64,000 nucleotides of DNA from Acidimicrobiaceae bacterium (GTDB lineage Bacteria > Actinomycetota > Acidimicrobiia > Acidimicrobiales > RAAP-2), in contig PKYQ01000018.1 in assembly GCA_003133685.1 (NCBI GenBank), forward strand, positions 1 to 64,000, in the 5' to 3' direction. Position numbers and translations under genes: made by a program. Shown here piece by piece: positions 60,831-64,000 of the stretch (position 1 is the stretch's first letter; every line of letters begins with the position of its first letter). Below the pieces are notes generated by a model. It was not told where the DNA came from, searched no databases, and was given only the letters and a program-made list of their open reading frames with translations.

Positions 60831-62456
60831 CTAGCGGCGACTGGGCGCGGCGACCGGCGTGGCGTCACTCAATGCCTCACGAGCGTGATAGCTCGAACGA
60901 GTCAGGGGCGAGGACTGTACGTGCTTGAGACCGAGGCGCCGACCCCGTTCGGCGAGATCGACGAACTCCCACGGTTCCCACCAGCGCGCCACCGGCAAGT
61001 GATCCCCCGTTGGTCGCAGGTACTGACCAATCGTGGCGATCGACACGCCCACGGCCGCCATGTCCGCCAGGACCTCTTCCACTTCGTCGGCGCTCTCGCC
61101 AAGTCCGACCATCAAGCCGGACTTGGTCGTGAGTCCAGCTTGCACACTTCGGGCGAGCACGGTGAGTGAGCGTAAGTACCCGGCACTCGGTCGAACGGCG
61201 CGTTGTAGTCGAGCGACCGTCTCGACGTTGTGGTTCAAGACGTCGGGGCGCGCGTCGAAGATCAATTGCAGCGACGCGGCGTCGCCCTTGAGATCACTGG
61301 TGAGAACCTCGACGTTCGTCTCGGGTGAGCGTTCGCGAATGGCGCGAATTGTCGCGGCGATCGCGCCGGCGCCCCCGTCGGCGAGGTCGTCGCGGGCGAC
61401 GCACGTGATGACCGCGTGCGCCAGTTTGAGGCGAACGACGGCTTCAGCGACCCGCTCGGGTTCGCTCGGGTCGAGAGCGAGAGGTTTGCGCGTGTCGATC
61501 AGACAGAACCCGCACGCCCTCGTGCAGCGTTCACCGTTTACCATGAACGTCGCCGTGCCGGCCGACCAGCATTCGAAGATATTTGGACAGCCCGCCTCTT
61601 CACAGACCGTGACGAGCCGAAGGTCCTCGGTGAGCGTGCGCAACGATTGGTACTCCTCGCCCATATGTGCTTCGATGCGCAACCATTCGGGCTTGCGGCT
61701 ATGAATCGGAACACCCGCGTCGGGATCGACGCCGGCTTTTCGCAGCCGCCGCAAGAGCGGTCGCTCGGAACTCACCGACGCCGCACTGCGTTCAACGCGC
61801 GCAACGGTGGCATTGGACCCGAGTCGTTCTTCCAACTCGACGCCGAGTTGCTCGTCGACTTCTAACGCGCTGACCGCGAGACCGAGCGACGTCATCGACG
61901 CGACGGGCTTGTCGGCGATGCCGCACGGGACGATGGCTGTGAACCCCTCCATGTCGATGTCGACGTTCAACGCGACACCGTGCAGGGTGCGACGCAGTCC
62001 CAATTCGTTGCGTTCAGTTCGAACGCCTACGGCGGCAATCTTGGACGGAACACCATCGACGTCGGCCCAGACGCCTGGATAGCCGTCCAACCGGTCGACC
62101 CGTCCAAGTCGGCCCTCGGGGTCGAAGTGTCGCACGGTCGCGATGACGGCGTCCTCGAGTCGAGTCACGTGGACCTTGCCGGCCGAGGGATCGTCGGCGA
62201 CAGTGACAATCGCCCACGCCACGACTTGACCGGGTGCGTGATACGTGACGTCGCCGCCGCGATCGGCGTCGATCACGACGGCGTTCAGCGACTCCGGCGG
62301 AACCAAGAAGTGTTCCTCCATGGTTCGAATGCCTCGCGTGTACGTCGGCGGGTGTTCGAACACCAATATGTAGTCGTCGCTGGCCTGCAAGAGCGCACGC
62401 TGGAAGTCATTTGCCTCCGCGAAGGAAATTCGACCGAGGTGGCGACGACGCAACAC
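60831..62456 (-). CDS. Bifunctional LipB-LipA fusion: octanoyltransferase plus radical-SAM lipoyl synthase
   Basis: LipB: GGDVTYHAPGQVVAW, SKIAAVGVR, HGVALNV, VPCGIADKPVASM. LipA: CEEAGCPNIFECWSAGTATFMVNGERCTRACGFCLID, YLRPTGDHLPVARW, SSPLTRSSYHA. One uninterrupted 541-aa frame. Confidence 0.94.
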   Translation of the reverse strand: MLRRRHLGRISFAEANDFQRALLQASDDYILVFEHPPTYTRGIRTMEEHFLVPPESLNAVVIDADRGGDVTYHAPGQVVAWAIVTVADDPSAGKVHVTRLEDAVIATVRHFDPEGRLGRVDRLDGYPGVWADVDGVPSKIAAVGVRTERNELGLRRTLHGVALNVDIDMEGFTAIVPCGIADKPVASMTSLGLAVSALEVDEQLGVELEERLGSNATVARVERSAASVSSERPLLRRLRKAGVDPDAGVPIHSRKPEWLRIEAHMGEEYQSLRTLTEDLRLVTVCEEAGCPNIFECWSAGTATFMVNGERCTRACGFCLIDTRKPLALDPSEPERVAEAVVRLKLAHAVITCVARDDLADGGAGAIAATIRAIRERSPETNVEVLTSDLKGDAASLQLIFDARPDVLNHNVETVARLQRAVRPSAGYLRSLTVLARSVQAGLTTKSGLMVGLGESADEVEEVLADMAAVGVSIATIGQYLRPTGDHLPVARWWEPWEFVDLAERGRRLGLKHVQSSPLTRSSYHAREALSDATPVAAPSRR

Positions 62457-63638
62457 CTAGCGCTCACCCTCGACGTCAAGTCCGCCGAGCAGTTGTCCGA
62501 CTCGCTCGAGATACTCCGCCGCTCCCACCGGTTCACTGACCCGGTGGTCGAAGGAAAGACCGAGCACGACGCGTCGTCCGATACCCACGGCGGCCACGCC
62601 GTCGGTGGTGATCACAACCGGTACCTCGCGCACGGCGCCGACCGAAAGTACGGCGACCTGCGGTTGGATGATGATTGGTTCGGACCACAGGGAGTTGGCG
62701 CTCGGCGCACCGATGACCGTAAAGGTCCCACCCATGAGATCATCGGTCGTGAGTTGACGAGAGGCGACGCGTTCGTCGAGTTCATTGACGCGACGTGCCA
62801 GTGCTCGAAGCGTCAATCCCGCCGCGGCGTGGACGACCGGCACCAGCATGCCGTCATCGGCGATCGACCGCACGAGGCCGAGATTCACGGTGCGGTGCAC
62901 GACGAGCTCCTCACCAGTAAACGTGGCGTTCAAAAATTCGAACTCCGCCAGGGCACGAACGGCGGCGAGACTCACCAGCATCTCATCGCTGACTGCGACG
63001 CCGTCGCGCGTTGAACGACCGAGCGCGTCGAGCTTCGCGAAGACGGCGCCGTCGACTTCAATTGCGACGAATCCGTGCGGGGTGACCTGGGCCGAAACGG
63101 CCATGTGCTGTCCCATGCGACGACGACCATTGGAGAGTGCGACGACGACCTCTTCGGTCGGCCCTTCCAACACCGCGCGCTCGGCGTCACGACGCGTGAT
63201 CGCGCCACCTGGTCCACTCCCTTGAAGTGTCGAGGGTTCGACTCCGCCGTCCGCCAATATCCGACGAACGACCGGTGACACGACGACACCATTGACGATG
63301 TCGGTGCTCTTGGCGACAACGGGCGCCGGAGTGGACGACGGCTCTTCGGTGATCGGTTTCTTTTGCGGTTCGTCGATGCGGGGCGCACTCGGTGTTGCGG
63401 AACCCGACTCGTCGATGACCGCGACTCTCGAACCGGTCTCCACGGTGTCGCCTTCTTCGGCCAGAATCTCGACCAAGACGCCCGCGGCTGGTGACGGCAT
63501 CTCTGAATCAACTTTGTCGGTCGAAACTTCAAAGAGCGGCTCGTCGCGCGCGACCGCGTCGCCCACTTTCTTGAACCACTGGGTGATGATTCCTTCGGTA
63601 ACCGACTCGCCGAGCGACGGGAGCGTGACGTCTGTCAT
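62457..63638 (-). CDS. Lipoyl-domain 2-oxo acid dehydrogenase E2 acyltransferase-like protein
   Basis: TLPSLGESVTEGIITQWFKKVGDAV...FEVSTDKVDSEMPSPAAG lipoyl domain; VVSPVVRRILADGGVEPSTLQGSGPGGAITRRDAE subunit-binding domain; C-terminal catalytic-type domain with MGGTFTVIG and FDHRVSEP. Confidence 0.9.
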   Translation of the reverse strand: MTDVTLPSLGESVTEGIITQWFKKVGDAVARDEPLFEVSTDKVDSEMPSPAAGVLVEILAEEGDTVETGSRVAVIDESGSATPSAPRIDEPQKKPITEEPSSTPAPVVAKSTDIVNGVVVSPVVRRILADGGVEPSTLQGSGPGGAITRRDAERAVLEGPTEEVVVALSNGRRRMGQHMAVSAQVTPHGFVAIEVDGAVFAKLDALGRSTRDGVAVSDEMLVSLAAVRALAEFEFLNATFTGEELVVHRTVNLGLVRSIADDGMLVPVVHAAAGLTLRALARRVNELDERVASRQLTTDDLMGGTFTVIGAPSANSLWSEPIIIQPQVAVLSVGAVREVPVVITTDGVAAVGIGRRVVLGLSFDHRVSEPVGAAEYLERVGQLLGGLDVEGER

Positions 63639-63822
63639 TTCATCAACTCTACGGGCGCGAATTCCACGAAGAGCCCATTTCGGTGATCCTCAATTAGGCG
63701 TTGCGGATTGAGTTCGGCAGCAAAGTGAGATAAATGGTGCGAAAGTCAGGCGCAATTGCGCGGGGGCGTGACATCTCAACACCTCCTTTTGATCGAGGAG
63801 AGATGAAACTATCGTGAGTTGC

Positions 63823-64000
63823 ATGACACATTCTGTCGAAGTCACCTGGCGGCTGGAAGAAATCACCATGCGTGGAACCCTTACGCTCCCCGCCGGCGGC
63901 GGTCGATTCCCAGGCGTCGTATTGGTAGCTGGCAGCGGGCCTACCGACCGTGACTGGTGCTCACCACTGCTCCCTGGCGCCAACGGCAGTGGCCGACTCT
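63823..64000 (+). CDS. N-terminus of an alpha/beta hydrolase-like protein (truncated by window end)
   Basis: Hand translation from ATG 63823: MTHSVEVTWRLEEITMRGTLTLPAGGGRFPGVVLVAGSGPTDRDWCSPLLPGANGSGRL, open to end of window; GSGPTDRD typical of this family. Confidence 0.7.
   Translation, partial: MTHSVEVTWRLEEITMRGTLTLPAGGGRFPGVVLVAGSGPTDRDWCSPLLPGANGSGRL

Noticed and set aside
61980-63014. 344-aa plus-strand ORF antisense to lipBA/E2
   Set aside because: Antisense shadow crossing two well-supported genes
63690-63983. 97-aa minus-strand ORF at the window end
   Set aside because: Antisense to the start of an alpha/beta hydrolase-like frame that runs off the window

Overview
The window is a gene-dense, GC-rich chromosomal segment from an actinobacterium. 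An Acidimicrobiia-like source is my inference from Kgd, a fused PafBC, an F420 gene (fbiD/cofC), RfbD/WbbL and many GTG starts. I found no tRNA, rRNA, CRISPR array, prophage or intact IS transposase. Most of it is housekeeping: ddl-murF, kgd, rnhB, moaC, tldD/tldE, dxs, msrB, ftsEX, prfB, secA, rfbD/wbbL-like, birA, acyl-CoA carboxylase alpha, methylmalonyl-CoA mutase, moeB, pepA, cobalamin adenosyltransferase, metH, lipB-lipA and an E2 acyltransferase. It also carries a peptide-type ABC transporter with two tandem binding proteins. Points that deserve a second look: (1) a natural LipB-LipA fusion beside an E2 with a degenerate catalytic motif; (2) an orphan conjugation-like pair (helicase-less MobF relaxase and soluble VirD4/TraG-type ATPase), the relaxase sitting directly behind a fused PafBC DNA-damage regulator, with a dyad covering its ribosome-binding site; (3) a NYN/Zc3h12a-like RNase, Lys/Ala linker and S1-like fusion inside a cluster of 4-bp gene overlaps; (4) a 204-bp MITE-like element with perfect 36-bp inverted repeats; (5) two gene relics not called in the ORF track, a second RNase HII fragment and an acetolactate-synthase-like remnant.
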